A stretch of DNA of 64,000 nucleotides from Bacteroidia bacterium (GCA_030654175.1 JAURXZ010000024.1:186001-250000); one strand, 5' to 3'; numbered from the stretch's first letter, positions 8,699-19,011 are shown. The notes: a model not told the origin generated them from the sequence alone. Numbers and translations are program-made.

Positions 8699-10510
8699 AT
8701 GGCAAAAGAAATTTTACTGGAAATAAAGAATTTAGTAACGGAGTTCAGAACTGAAGAAGAATCGGTGAAGGCTCTTGATGATATATCGTTTTCGCTTTCC
8801 TGTGGTGAAACTATTGGTATTGTTGGCGAATCGGGCTCAGGAAAATCTGTTACGGCATTGTCCATAATGCGATTAATACCCAACCCTCCCGGTAAAATTA
8901 CAGGCGGTGAGATCCTATACCACTCAAAAACCAGCGGCACCAAAAACATTGTAAAAATTTCTGAAAAAGAAATGCGCGCATTGCGTGGCAAAGAAATTGC
9001 AATGATCTTTCAGGAACCCATGACATCTCTAAATCCTGTTTATACCTGCGGCAACCAGGTAATGGAGGCCGTTTTGTTGCATCAAAAAGTTTCAAAAAAA
9101 GAAGCGAAAGAAATTACGATCAATTTATTTAATGAAGTTCAGCTTCCACGCCCTTCAATTATTTTTGATAGTTACCCTCATCAGCTGTCGGGTGGCCAAA
9201 AGCAGCGTGTAATGATTGCGATGGCCATGAGCGGCCAGCCAAGCATTTTAATTGCCGATGAACCTACAACAGCGTTGGATGTTACCGTTCAGGCAACTAT
9301 TCTTGATCTGATGCTTAAACTTCAGCGCGAGCGTGATATGGGCATCCTCTTTATCACTCACGACTTGGGAGTTATTGCGGAGCTTGCCGATAAAGTGGTA
9401 GTAATGTATAAAGGGAAAATAGTTGAGCAGGGACCTGTATTGGATATTTTTTCAAACCCTCAGCATCCTTATACAAAAAGTCTTTTAGCGTGCCGCCCAC
9501 CTCTGGATAAGCGCCTGAGCTGGCTTCCTACTGTTGCTCATTTTATGAAAACAGAAGCGAAGGGAGAACGACCGGAAAGTTATCAATCGGTAAGTGAAGT
9601 AACCGATAAGCTTATTGTAAGTAAAGAGGAACGGGCGAATGCGCATAAACTGTTATATAGCAAAGAACCCATTCTTCTGGTTAAAAATTTAAAAACATAC
9701 TTTCCTATTAAAAAGGGAATACTTGGCAAAGTAACGGAATTTGTACGCGCTGTGGACGATGTGAGTTTTGATGTTTACCCTGGCGAAACACTAGGTTTGG
9801 TTGGTGAATCGGGCTGCGGCAAAACAACATTAGGAAGAACTATTTTACGTTTGATCGCACCTACACAAGGTGAAATAATTTTCAACGGAAAAAGTGTAAC
9901 ACAACTTTCTGATAAAGAGATGAGGGCTTTACGCAGGGATATTCAACTTATTTTTCAGGACCCTTATTCTTCCCTTAATCCCAGAATAACTGTCGGGCAA
10001 GCCATTATGGAACCCATGCAGGTTCACGGTATATTAGAGGATGACAAAGCCCGCAAAAATAAAGTTATAGAGATTTTGGAACGTGTAAACATGAATGAGT
10101 CGCATTTTTACCGATACCCCCATGAGTTTTCCGGTGGCCAGCGTCAACGTATATGTATTGCAAGAGCTTTGGCATTGCGGCCTAAATTTATTATCTGTGA
10201 TGAACCCGTTTCTGCACTTGACGTATCTGTTCAGGCGCAGGTATTAAACCTGTTAAATGAATTAAAACGCGAATTTGATTTTACTTACATTTTTATTTCT
10301 CACGATCTGTCAGTTGTGAAATTTATGAGTGATCGTATGGTGGTTATGAACAGAGGGAAAATAGAGGAAATGGGTGATGCGGATGATATTTACAATAACC
10401 CTCAAACGGCATACACGCAAAAATTGATCAGCGCAATTCCAAAAGGGCAACTGGAAGACATCAAAGCCGCCATTGAAAAGAAAAAGAATCAGACACATAA
10501 AACCGCTTGA
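8699..10510 (+). CDS. Fused dipeptide/oligopeptide ABC transporter, two ATPase domains
   Basis: A DppD-DppF-type fusion (603 residues) that energises import of peptides or similar substrates through unlinked permeases. ATPase 1 (about residues 4-265) has Walker [11 protein letters not shown]-loop [15 protein letters not shown], signature [14 protein letters not shown] and Walker [13 protein letters not shown]. An oligopeptide-transporter C-terminal segment follows ([13 protein letters not shown]). ATPase 2 (about 325-590) has [35 protein letters not shown] and [12 protein letters not shown]. Both sites look intact. The genes for the two permeases and the binding protein are not in the window, which is common for this fused form. 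A palindromic repeat lies 29 nt after the stop codon. Confidence 0.95.
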   Translation: MAKEILLEIKNLVTEFRTEEESVKALDDISFSLSCGETIGIVGESGSGKSVTALSIMRLIPNPPGKITGGEILYHSKTSGTKNIVKISEKEMRALRGKEIAMIFQEPMTSLNPVYTCGNQVMEAVLLHQKVSKKEAKEITINLFNEVQLPRPSIIFDSYPHQLSGGQKQRVMIAMAMSGQPSILIADEPTTALDVTVQATILDLMLKLQRERDMGILFITHDLGVIAELADKVVVMYKGKIVEQGPVLDIFSNPQHPYTKSLLACRPPLDKRLSWLPTVAHFMKTEAKGERPESYQSVSEVTDKLIVSKEERANAHKLLYSKEPILLVKNLKTYFPIKKGILGKVTEFVRAVDDVSFDVYPGETLGLVGESGCGKTTLGRTILRLIAPTQGEIIFNGKSVTQLSDKEMRALRRDIQLIFQDPYSSLNPRITVGQAIMEPMQVHGILEDDKARKNKVIEILERVNMNESHFYRYPHEFSGGQRQRICIARALALRPKFIICDEPVSALDVSVQAQVLNLLNELKREFDFTYIFISHDLSVVKFMSDRMVVMNRGKIEEMGDADDIYNNPQTAYTQKLISAIPKGQLEDIKAAIEKKKNQTHKTA

Positions 10511-10539
10511 TAAAAAGATCTTTAATCTAGCGGCATTTT

Positions 10540-10629
10540 GCGTTAGGGATTGAAGCGTAAATCCTTTTCCGTTTAGAAAAGATTGAAGCGAAAAGCCTGC
10601 CCTTTCTTTTTCAGAAAGGTAACGCCCTA
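10540..10629 (+). repeat. 3'-flank repeat family (GCGTTAGGGATTG), copy A
   Basis: Starts GCGTTAGGGATTGAAGCG and ends GGTAACGCCC. It contains two hairpins: CTTTTC/GAAAAG and CCTTTCT/AGAAAGG (10601-10607/10613-10619). Full copies are at 20757-20850 and 56848-56941 and a tail is at 31792-31810. All lie shortly downstream of a plus-strand stop codon in the same orientation; here the spacing is 29 nt after the ABC transporter gene. Confidence 0.85.
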
Positions 10630-10704
10630 AAAAAACTGAAGCTAAAAATTATACTTTAATAGTTAATACCGCATCATCAGTAATAAAAAAAATTACCACG
10701 GTAA

Positions 10705-12531
10705 ATGACAAAATTGTTCCACAAGCTTTCTTTAGTTGCACTTATATGTAGTTGCTTGTTTATTGGCGTATACCGAATTAACACGGTAGACAAAAAAGAA
10801 ATCTCCTGGGATATTTTAGGATATTACATGTGCCTTCCCGCTACTTTTATTCACCACGACCCTATGCTGAAGGACATTACCTGGCTTAAGGAGGTCAACC
10901 AAAAGAATGATCTTACCGGTACACTTTACCAAATATCAAGCAATGACAAAGGTGAGCCTATGTATGTTTTCTTGTTTGGAATGGCATTGTTTTTTCTTCC
11001 CTTTTTCTTTCTTGGCCATGGTATTGCAGGCGCATCGGGTTATGCAATGGACGGATTCAGTCTCCCCTACCAATATGCGATGGTTATTGGCGGCATCATT
11101 TACACTATTATAGGACTTATCTATTTAAGAAAAGTGTTGCGCCACTTTTTCTCTGAAGGCGTTTCTTCTTTGGTGATGATCCTTGTTGTTTTCGGCACCA
11201 ATTACATTCATCACCTCACGCTTAAAAATTTAGAAACGGTTAACGTTTTATTTATGCTGGTGTGTATCATTGTTTGGAACACTATCCAATGGCATAAAAA
11301 TTTTAAAGCAAAACATCTGTTTACAATTGGCATTAGCATTACGCTGATGGTGCTGATAAAACCAAGCGAAGCCTTTATAATCATTTTACCATTAATGTGG
11401 AATGTTTTTTCTTTCGATAGTTTTAAACAGAAAATAGCGTTGCTGTTTTCAAATAAAAAAAATTTGTTCCTCACTGCCGCAGCATGCCTTCTTCTGGTGT
11501 TCCCGCAACTATGGTACTGGCACACAAAAACAGGACATTATATTTACGACAGTTATATAAATCCTGGCGTTGGGCTCGATCTTTTTTCACCACATATACT
11601 TGATGTTTTATTCAGTTACCGCAAGGGCTGGTTTGTTTATACCCCGGTAATGATATTTTCTATTGTTGGTTTTTATTTTCTTTATAAAAACAACAAACAC
11701 ATTTTCTATGCTATTTTGTTTTATTTTTTAATATCGTTTTACATTATTTGCAGTTGGACCTACTGGTATTATGGAGCCGCCTTTTCGTGTCGCCCGGTTA
11801 TTACAAGCTACCCCCTGCTTGCTATTTGTTTGGGCTACTTTTTATTGTTCATCCAAAAACAAAGCACATTCATTAAAAGCGCATTTGCTTTAGTACTGGT
11901 GTTTTTTATTTTCTTAAACCAGTTTCAGTGGTGGCAGTTAAAAAATTATATTCTTGATCCTTACCGGACCACCAAAGATTATTATTGGGCAACATTTTTG
12001 AAAACATCTGTTGATGAAAACGATCGCAACTTACTTTCAGTAAACCGGGATTTTACCGGCCGGCAAAAGTTTGAAAATAAAACAAAATACAGATCCTTTT
12101 TATTAAAACAGGACACGTTTGATGCAACCACAAGTCAGAATATTCAAACGGATTCTGTTGGTAACGTCTATTATAAAGCATTACCTGATGAGGAATTTTG
12201 TATCACTAATCAATATCTATTTAAAGAGCTGACCGAAAAAGATCATGTTTGGATAAAGGTGAGTATGGACATTCGCTTTCAACCCGACTTTCAGGGACCG
12301 CTGCCTTGTATGGCAATGACAATGGAGCACAAGGGAGGTTCGTATGGGTATTTTGCTCCCGAAATCGCAATTGATTCTACAAAAAAAGGATGGCACAGAT
12401 ACGAATTAGAATACCTTACTCCTGAAATAAGGAATACAAAAGATGTTTGGAAATGTTATATCTGGAAAAGAGGCAAAGGCACTTTTGATATTGACAATTT
12501 TAAGATTGAAATATATGAACCCAACTATTAA
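10705..12531 (+). CDS. Polytopic membrane protein, GT-C-like, with C-terminal beta-rich domain
   Basis: An integral membrane protein of 608 residues with about eleven predicted helices up to residue ~410, and a soluble ~190-residue C-terminal part rich in alternating beta pattern that looks like a carbohydrate-binding jelly-roll. Near the N-terminus the motif EISWDILGYYMCLPATFI is shared with the next gene's EWDIHSYYAYLPAGWIY, as are YRKGWFVYTP and WTYWYYGAAF. The acidic residue in the first periplasmic loop fits a GT-C glycosyltransferase. I do not recognise a named enzyme; transfer of sugar from a lipid-linked donor to a surface polymer is inference. It starts the glycan block and is followed 9 bp later by its paralogue. 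Confidence 0.65.
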   Translation: MTKLFHKLSLVALICSCLFIGVYRINTVDKKEISWDILGYYMCLPATFIHHDPMLKDITWLKEVNQKNDLTGTLYQISSNDKGEPMYVFLFGMALFFLPFFFLGHGIAGASGYAMDGFSLPYQYAMVIGGIIYTIIGLIYLRKVLRHFFSEGVSSLVMILVVFGTNYIHHLTLKNLETVNVLFMLVCIIVWNTIQWHKNFKAKHLFTIGISITLMVLIKPSEAFIIILPLMWNVFSFDSFKQKIALLFSNKKNLFLTAAACLLLVFPQLWYWHTKTGHYIYDSYINPGVGLDLFSPHILDVLFSYRKGWFVYTPVMIFSIVGFYFLYKNNKHIFYAILFYFLISFYIICSWTYWYYGAAFSCRPVITSYPLLAICLGYFLLFIQKQSTFIKSAFALVLVFFIFLNQFQWWQLKNYILDPYRTTKDYYWATFLKTSVDENDRNLLSVNRDFTGRQKFENKTKYRSFLLKQDTFDATTSQNIQTDSVGNVYYKALPDEEFCITNQYLFKELTEKDHVWIKVSMDIRFQPDFQGPLPCMAMTMEHKGGSYGYFAPEIAIDSTKKGWHRYELEYLTPEIRNTKDVWKCYIWKRGKGTFDIDNFKIEIYEPNY

Positions 12532-12536
12532 CTTTG
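12506..12536 (+). promoter_or_regulatory. Promoter overlapping the upstream stop codon (-33 TTG, -7 TAACTTTG)
   Basis: TTG at 12506-12508, a 20-bp spacer and TAACTTTG at 12529-12536 match the Bacteroidota promoter layout. The TA of the -7 element is part of the TAA stop codon (12529-12531) of the preceding gene, and the ATG of the next gene starts four nucleotides after the element. This would give the second paralogue its own leaderless transcript. Confidence 0.55.
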
Positions 12537-12540
12537 TTAA

Positions 12541-13896
12541 ATGAAACTTAAATTATCATCTGTTGCTATTTTAATAGTTGTGCTGGCATGTCTTACAATT
12601 GACATGGGTTTTAAAAACTGGGAAAAGCAACAAAGAGTAATAGAGTGGGACATTCACTCCTATTATGCTTACCTGCCTGCCGGATGGATCTATAAGGATA
12701 TTCACTTAACAAAAAGTGATTACCGGTTTGACGAGCACTATTGGCTCTTTTGGCCAAACCAAACCAAAGAAGGAAAAAATGTAATTAAAACAACAATGGG
12801 TATGGCGATATTATATGCTCCCTTTTTTGTTGTTGCACATACTATAACTAATTTATCCTATTATCCTGAAAACGGTATTTCAGAGCCTTATAAATTTTTG
12901 CTTTTAATGAGTACCCTTTTTTATTTATTTGTTGGACTTGATTTTTTGAAAAAGATACTTGGGCATTACAAATTTTCTGATTTGCATACGTCAGTCACTA
13001 TTTTACTTATCGGGCTAGGAACAAATTTAACTGCGTACGCTTCACAGTCGGCACCTATGTCGCATGTTTATTCGTTTTGTTTATTTGCAGCATTTATTTA
13101 TTACACCATCAAATGGTACGAATTTCAAACACTTAAAAACACCTTGATAATTGGTTTTTTAATTGGTTTAATTTCATTGATACGTCCTTCCAATATTATA
13201 ATAATGCTCTTTTTTGCCCTTTATAATATATCCAGTTTATATGATTTTAAAGAACGGATTTTGTTTTTCAAAAAAACATTCCCCCTGCTTTTATTGATGT
13301 TATTCGCATTTGTCATCGTGTGGATTCCCCAGCTTATTTACTGGAAGATAAGTTCAGGAAGTTATTTCTACTATTCATATCCCGATGAACGATTTTTCTT
13401 TAATGATCCCAAAATCATGAAAGGATTATTTGGATTTCGGAAAGGCTGGCTGATATATACTCCTATGATGGCCTTTGCTTTGGCAGGTATTTTTGCATTA
13501 AAAGGAATATTAAAAAAAATACGATTGCCGATCGTTTTGTTTTTAATTGTTAACATCTATATAACCTTTTCATGGTGGTGCTGGTGGTACGGAGGCTCGT
13601 TCGGGCAACGCGGATTAATAGAAAGTTATGCATTACTTGCCATACCATTCGCATCTTTTGTAAAGTATGTTTCTGAAAAAAGATGGTATTATAACGCAGT
13701 TTTTTATTGCACGGCATTGTTTTTTATCTGGTTGAATCTCTTTCAAACGCTGCAGTTTGAAAACATGTCGTTACATTATGATGGGATGACGAGGGTGCTA
13801 TATTTTAAGCAATTTGGAAAACTGGACAAGATAGATGACTTTGCCAGCTATGTATCTTCTCTTGATTACGAGGAGGCAAAAAAGGGTAAAAGGTAA
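12541..13896 (+). CDS. Polytopic GT-C-like membrane protein, paralogue of the preceding gene
   Basis: A protein of 451 residues with about ten membrane helices, sharing several diagnostic stretches with the 10705-12531 product: WDIHSYYAYLPAGW, FRKGWLIYTPMMAFA, WWCWWYGGSFGQRG and ESYALLAIP. It lacks the C-terminal beta-rich domain, so it is essentially the membrane half of its neighbour. The tandem arrangement (9 bp apart) and conserved blocks indicate duplication followed by loss or gain of the soluble domain. Probable role in glycan transfer or polymer assembly at the inner membrane; the substrate is unknown. Confidence 0.65.
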   Translation: MKLKLSSVAILIVVLACLTIDMGFKNWEKQQRVIEWDIHSYYAYLPAGWIYKDIHLTKSDYRFDEHYWLFWPNQTKEGKNVIKTTMGMAILYAPFFVVAHTITNLSYYPENGISEPYKFLLLMSTLFYLFVGLDFLKKILGHYKFSDLHTSVTILLIGLGTNLTAYASQSAPMSHVYSFCLFAAFIYYTIKWYEFQTLKNTLIIGFLIGLISLIRPSNIIIMLFFALYNISSLYDFKERILFFKKTFPLLLLMLFAFVIVWIPQLIYWKISSGSYFYYSYPDERFFFNDPKIMKGLFGFRKGWLIYTPMMAFALAGIFALKGILKKIRLPIVLFLIVNIYITFSWWCWWYGGSFGQRGLIESYALLAIPFASFVKYVSEKRWYYNAVFYCTALFFIWLNLFQTLQFENMSLHYDGMTRVLYFKQFGKLDKIDDFASYVSSLDYEEAKKGKR

Positions 13897-13960
13897 ATTT
13901 GATCATAAACGCATCCAAAAAAATTAAATCTTCTCAAAAAGTCAATTATAAATCATTCGA

Positions 13961-15841
13961 ATGAATCCAAAATTAGTTGCATGTTTTAAAGTTGTTCTTT
14001 TTCTTGCCCTGGTATATCCTCCCATTTTTATGCACTTGGAAAACCTTCCACTTCGCGTTTGGGATGAAGCAAGGTTAGCTATTAGCGCTCACGAGATGCT
14101 CCAGAACCACAACTACCTGATACCCCATTATAAAGGCAATCCGGACATGTGGGGAACAAAACCTCCTTTGGTTATATGGACACAGGCAATCTTTTATAAG
14201 CTTTTCGGGATGGGGGAATTAGCAGTTAGGTTGCCCTCAGCCTTGGCTGCTTTTCTCACAACCTTGATCATTATGCTGTTTTCGGTCAAATATCTTAAAA
14301 GCTATTGGTTGGGCCTCATTTCGGTTTTAATATTGATCACCTCCTATGGTTATATTAATAATCATGCGGTGCGCACTGGCGACCTCGATGCACCGCTTGC
14401 TTTTTTTACAACGTTGTATTGTTTGTCTTTTTTTCTGTTCATAGAACTCAAGGAAAGAAAATACCTGCATGTATTTTTTTTAGGACTCACTTTAGCAATA
14501 CTTACGAAAAGTGTTCAGGGACTTCTTTTTGTTCCGGCATTAGCTATCTATGTTTTGATAGGGAAACGGTTTCTAGAAATTGTAAAAAATAAATGGTTCT
14601 ATTTCGACCTATTGCTCTGTATTACCATTGTTTTAGGATATTATCTAACCAGGGAACATTACAATCCAGGGTACTTGAGGGCTGTATGGAAAAACGAATT
14701 AGGTGGAAGATACTTATCGGCCTTGGAAGGACATGGATACCCTTTTATGTTTTATTATGATCAACTTATAAGTTCTAAATATGCTGAATGGTTTTTACTG
14801 GTTCCTTGTGGCATAATTGCAGGATTTGTTATTAAAGATGAGAAACTAAAACGCTTGACCCTCTTTAGTTTATTAATGATAGTATCTTATTGGCTGATCA
14901 TATCAATTTCGGTTACCAAATGTGAATGGTATGATGTGCCTCTATATCCATTTCTCGGCATGATGGGTGCAATAGCAATTCATTCCGTTTTTTCATTGTT
15001 AACCGAAGCGGCTGATACTAAACGAATAACTGGGTTTTATTTAATACCTTTTCTCTTTCTGGTGATCGTTTTTTTTAAGCCCTATCAAAAAATAATAGAT
15101 AAAGTATATTTTCCAAAAGAGAACAACCACGAAATAAACGAAATGCGAATTTCATACCTTTTAAAAGAAGCAGTACAATCAAAACGTTCAATTAAAAATC
15201 AATCTGTCTGTTACGATGGACACAATGCCCACCTTTCTTTTTATCTTATTCAATTAAATGAAAAAGATCAACATGTTGGTTTTAAGGATTGGCGTTTTTT
15301 AATGCTAGGTGACATAGTAATAGCCAGTCAGGATAAGGTTAAGGATTATATTGAAAAAAATTATTTATTTGAAGAAACAAATAATTACTTCAATGTAAAA
15401 ACCTATAAAATTAAAGGGACCCGTATCGGAATGGTTGGTGCTAAAGAAGTTCCAGAACGCAAAAAAACGATCTACCTGAAAGCTTTTAATGGAAAATACC
15501 TTGGTGCCACAGAGGCGATGAATCATCTGGTATTAGCGGATAAAGACAAGGCAAGCAAATTAACGATACTTGAAAAAAGGGTTTGTAAAATTGTTTCAGA
15601 TGAGGGTTTGTTTTTTTCTGCCGACCTGGGACAGCAAAATGAAATAACAGCATCAAGGAAGGTTGCAAATGATTGGGAAACATTTACAATGATTGAGCTT
15701 GACAACAATTTCGTAGCCTTCAAAGCCTTTAATGGTAAATATTGGGGCATAGATAAAAAATCATTCCAACTTTCAGCAAACAGCGATACAATAGGCGTTC
15801 AGGAAAAATTCCGGGTAATAAACAGTTCGGGTTCCAGGTAA
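13961..15841 (+). CDS. ArnT/PMT-family glycosyltransferase with C-terminal fascin-like beta-trefoil
   Basis: The N-terminal ~400 residues are a GT-C transferase of the PMT/ArnT (GT39/GT83-like) type: the first periplasmic loop carries LRVWDEARLAISAHEML with the catalytic-type acidic pair, followed by GTKPPLVIWTQAIFYKLFG and GELAVRLPSALAAF. About eleven helices. A periplasmic stalk (about 400-500) leads to a ~125-residue domain with three internal repeats, the first and last with KAFNGKYLGA and KAFNGKYWGI, plus NDWETFTMIE. This is the signature of a fascin-like beta-trefoil. The transferase probably moves a sugar from an undecaprenyl-phosphate donor onto lipid A, protein or polymer. The trefoil may bind carbohydrate (inference). 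The stop is 10 bp from the convergent hydrolase gene. Confidence 0.85.
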   Translation: MNPKLVACFKVVLFLALVYPPIFMHLENLPLRVWDEARLAISAHEMLQNHNYLIPHYKGNPDMWGTKPPLVIWTQAIFYKLFGMGELAVRLPSALAAFLTTLIIMLFSVKYLKSYWLGLISVLILITSYGYINNHAVRTGDLDAPLAFFTTLYCLSFFLFIELKERKYLHVFFLGLTLAILTKSVQGLLFVPALAIYVLIGKRFLEIVKNKWFYFDLLLCITIVLGYYLTREHYNPGYLRAVWKNELGGRYLSALEGHGYPFMFYYDQLISSKYAEWFLLVPCGIIAGFVIKDEKLKRLTLFSLLMIVSYWLIISISVTKCEWYDVPLYPFLGMMGAIAIHSVFSLLTEAADTKRITGFYLIPFLFLVIVFFKPYQKIIDKVYFPKENNHEINEMRISYLLKEAVQSKRSIKNQSVCYDGHNAHLSFYLIQLNEKDQHVGFKDWRFLMLGDIVIASQDKVKDYIEKNYLFEETNNYFNVKTYKIKGTRIGMVGAKEVPERKKTIYLKAFNGKYLGATEAMNHLVLADKDKASKLTILEKRVCKIVSDEGLFFSADLGQQNEITASRKVANDWETFTMIELDNNFVAFKAFNGKYWGIDKKSFQLSANSDTIGVQEKFRVINSSGSR

Positions 15842-15851
15842 TCCAAAAAAT

Positions 15852-17354
15852 TTATTTTGCAAACGAAAGTTTGGATATTTTCAGATTGCCAATATTCATT
15901 GTCGGAATTCCATCCGCCTGTTTCTTTGCTGTATCAGGTAAAACATCTGCACGAATCATGGTATACGAGCTTGCAGAAGCCATCCAATGATAAAACGGGA
16001 AATCGCCCAATAGCTCGAAACTCCCATCCCGTTTGGTAACGGTATGATAGGAGTGGGACCAATATTCATTCCAGGCTAAAATAACACCGCCTTGTATTGG
16101 CTTGTCATTTTCATCGGATAACACTCCAATGATTCGGCAACCTTTGTGCTGGGAATAATTGTAATAGTTAGCAAGGCAGATGCAGCTATCTTTTTTTGCA
16201 TCGGGGTTAAATTTTTTAAATTCCTCAACAATAGGTTTAACAGTTCCTTTAACAGCAATATTTTTTTTTGCCGTTCTTGTTTCGCCTTTCCAATTAACCA
16301 CACCCATAAAATTTGCATGGTAGCTATGCCACTCCACATCTTTATATTGCCACCACGAATACCCTATGGCTCCACAATCGTATGCCTGCTTCAATGTTTT
16401 GTGGGCAAATTGTGCTTGTGTTTCATAGCTTATAGAATCATTGTCGGCCGCAATGGCTGTTTCGCCAATTATCCAGGGCTTTTTAATATAATTAGCATAC
16501 CAATACATTTCGTTCCTGACCTGTTCAGGCTCATATTCATAAGGGTGAATAGAAATAAAATCCACATCGAGAATAGCCGGATCCCACTCAAATACTTCCC
16601 TGATACCGGTTAATCCAATAGTAATTAACTGATCGGGCGCATTTTTTTTTGCCACGGACGCCCATCTGTTCATAGCCTTATGCACCACTTTTTTATCCCT
16701 TTCCGGCACATCAAAATATAATGGTTCATTGAATAGATCGTACGCCAGAATGGTGGTATCATTTCTAAAATGGTGCACCACTTTTTTCAAATTCAATTCA
16801 GTAGCTTTAACATCTGCCGACATGCGTAGGAGCAAAACCGCTTTTAATCCAGCTGTATTAACAACATCAAGCAATTGAGCAATGGCACCTAAATAGGCTT
16901 TGTAATTTTCATCATTCGCAAGCCGGAGAGTTGTATCCCTCAAGTTGCCGATCTTGGCTCTAACCGATAGATTACCGATCAATTCATCATCTATCGACTC
17001 CTCTCCTATTCCAACTAAACGCACCGAATTAAAACCCATCTCTTTGATCAGATCCATATCCGCTTTCAGTTGCATCAAACAGGAATCTTGTGTTATAAAC
17101 TGAAATTTCGCATCGGGGTTGTATGCAATAAACGGGCAAGGCCAAAGGGAATCTTTGTTTGCCTGCATTCCTACAATGTAATTTATCGTGATCGGAAAAA
17201 ATGGCTTTCCATTTAAATTGAATTTATTATTTTTAATGGAAACGAATTTACTTTTATCAGTGGAAACGGCCCCCTCATTTGAATTAACTGGGAGTAAAAA
17301 ATAAAGACCTGAGAAAACTACGAATATAAGAAAAACAAGAAAATACTTTTTCAT
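15852..17354 (-). CDS. Secreted GH5-like glycoside hydrolase with C-terminal beta-sandwich
   Basis: A retaining-type clan GH-A hydrolase (500 residues) with a hydrophobic N-terminal signal or anchor (about residues 4-22). The TIM-barrel motifs are clear: acid/base E210 in YDLFNEPLYFD, FISIHPYEYEP, nucleophile E298 in PWIIGETAIA, and GYSWWQYKDVEW at the end of the barrel. The last ~100 residues (GCRIIGVLSDENDKPIQGG to the end) resemble a carboxypeptidase-regulatory-like sandwich. It would cut a beta-linked glycan outside the cytoplasm. It lies on the opposite strand inside the glycan block, so processing or recycling of the local polymer is a reasonable inference. GH5 subfamily and substrate cannot be set. 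Confidence 0.8.
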   Translation of the reverse strand: MKKYFLVFLIFVVFSGLYFLLPVNSNEGAVSTDKSKFVSIKNNKFNLNGKPFFPITINYIVGMQANKDSLWPCPFIAYNPDAKFQFITQDSCLMQLKADMDLIKEMGFNSVRLVGIGEESIDDELIGNLSVRAKIGNLRDTTLRLANDENYKAYLGAIAQLLDVVNTAGLKAVLLLRMSADVKATELNLKKVVHHFRNDTTILAYDLFNEPLYFDVPERDKKVVHKAMNRWASVAKKNAPDQLITIGLTGIREVFEWDPAILDVDFISIHPYEYEPEQVRNEMYWYANYIKKPWIIGETAIAADNDSISYETQAQFAHKTLKQAYDCGAIGYSWWQYKDVEWHSYHANFMGVVNWKGETRTAKKNIAVKGTVKPIVEEFKKFNPDAKKDSCICLANYYNYSQHKGCRIIGVLSDENDKPIQGGVILAWNEYWSHSYHTVTKRDGSFELLGDFPFYHWMASASSYTMIRADVLPDTAKKQADGIPTMNIGNLKISKLSFAK

Positions 17355-17580
17355 AACAATTTGTTTAGCGCGATTTACCTTTTTTATGCGACACGTTTAT
17401 AAAAAAGGATAAACCAGGCTGATATTTGATTTAGATTTTTTTTAAAATTAATTAATAAATATCAATGACTCGTTACTTTTTTGTCTGTTTCGGCTAAAGC
17501 CTGAATTAATTATCTATTTTTAAGGCTCTTTACACTTTTAGTGTTTTTAACATTGAATTTTATTTTCACCAATTAAAACC

Positions 17581-19011
17581 ATGAATAAAAATAATTTACT
17601 TGTATTTCTTTTAATTATTTTCTGTTTTTCTGTTCTTTTATACTTCGCTCCCAAAAATGAATTTTGCGAAGGGGGGGCAGATAACTACTGGCATTATTTT
17701 TTTTCCAAATATTCGTATCAATATCCTGAATTTTTTTTACATCATTGGGGAAAGCCTTTGTTTATATTACTTAGCGGACCATTTTCTCAATTTGGATTTA
17801 TTGGCATTAAATTGTTTAACATTCTCTGCGGCATTTTGTCTTCGCTTATTTGTTATCGATTTTGCAAAGATCTGGGGCTAAAACACAGTTGGTTAGCGAT
17901 ACCAATATTAATTTTCACACCTGTTTACTTTTTAGTATTGCAAACAGCTTTAACAGAACCTTTGTTTAGCCTTATCCTTATCTTTTCCTCTTATTTATTG
18001 TATAAAGAATCTTTTTTTGCGGGCGCTATTGTAGCTTCTTTGCTCGTTTTTTCGCGCACCGAAGGATTGTTTATCGTGTTTTATTATGCCTCTTATCTCG
18101 TGCTTATTAAACAATGGAAGTACATTCCTCTGTTGGCAAGCACATTTATTGCCTATGCATTTATTGGATTATTGGCCGGACACGATTTTTTGTGGTTTTT
18201 TACCGAGATGCCTTATTCTGTCGAAAGTCCTTATGGCCGGGGAAACTGGTTTCATTTCTTTAAGTATTATAAAAACATTTGGGGCACGCCTCACCTGATA
18301 TTGCTGGTATCGGGCATTATCATTCTGGCAATAAATATCCTTAAAAATAAAGAGTTGAATGTCTTTAAAAACGTCAGCAATAATGCGAAAATTATTTTAT
18401 TGGTTTTGGTTCCCGCATTTTTGTTTTTTTCATTTCATGTTATTGCCTGGAAATATGGAAAGTTTGGATCGGCAGGCTTGGAAAGGGTTTTCGCATGTAT
18501 GATCCCTTGTTGTGCTATATTGTGTGTGTATGCAGTTAATGCGGTTTCAAACATAAAATTGCCTCAATGGGCAATTTACAGCAGCATTGCGATTGCTTTA
18601 TTTTTTATAATATCCTATCCGTTCAATTTATATCATTTCCCTTTAAAGGCTGTTTCGGACGAAAAGGCTGAAAGAGAAGCTGCCGAATGGTTTAAATTAA
18701 ATAAAAAAGAGGGGCAAATTATTTATTATGCCCACCCTGCCATTGTATTTTATGCCGATCTAAATCCATTTGATAAAGTAAATAACAGGGAGTGTTTCGC
18801 CTATCATAAAGATTGTGCTATTGAAAAAACAAAACCTTTCTATTATTTTTGGGATTCTGCCTTTTCCGAATTTTCATGTAATACCAGTATTAATGACCTG
18901 GAAAGCTGCCCCGGAATGAAACGAATTAAAGAATTTAAAGAGAACAATTTTCAACTTTATATATATGAATTCACTCCTGTTGATTCAATAGAGGCTAAAC
19001 AGGGGAGTTAA
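17581..19011 (+). CDS. GT-C-like polytopic membrane protein
   Basis: A 476-residue protein with about ten membrane helices and a soluble C-terminal ~120 residues. The first extracytoplasmic loop holds FCEGGADNYWHYFFSKY and HHWGKPLFILLSG, similar in layout to mannosyltransferase-like GT-C enzymes, in which an aspartate in that loop is catalytic. Later stretches AEWFKLNKKEGQIIYYAHP and the terminal domain resemble Bacteroidota glycosyltransferases of unknown specificity. It reads toward the O-antigen ligase gene 70 bp away and may be co-transcribed. Function as a lipid-phosphate-sugar-dependent transferase is inferred from topology and context. Confidence 0.65.
   Translation: MNKNNLLVFLLIIFCFSVLLYFAPKNEFCEGGADNYWHYFFSKYSYQYPEFFLHHWGKPLFILLSGPFSQFGFIGIKLFNILCGILSSLICYRFCKDLGLKHSWLAIPILIFTPVYFLVLQTALTEPLFSLILIFSSYLLYKESFFAGAIVASLLVFSRTEGLFIVFYYASYLVLIKQWKYIPLLASTFIAYAFIGLLAGHDFLWFFTEMPYSVESPYGRGNWFHFFKYYKNIWGTPHLILLVSGIIILAINILKNKELNVFKNVSNNAKIILLVLVPAFLFFSFHVIAWKYGKFGSAGLERVFACMIPCCAILCVYAVNAVSNIKLPQWAIYSSIAIALFFIISYPFNLYHFPLKAVSDEKAEREAAEWFKLNKKEGQIIYYAHPAIVFYADLNPFDKVNNRECFAYHKDCAIEKTKPFYYFWDSAFSEFSCNTSINDLESCPGMKRIKEFKENNFQLYIYEFTPVDSIEAKQGS

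Noticed and set aside
16146-16613. 155-codon plus-strand ORF inside the GH5-like gene
   Set aside because: Antisense to a gene with clear catalytic motifs; an open shadow frame.
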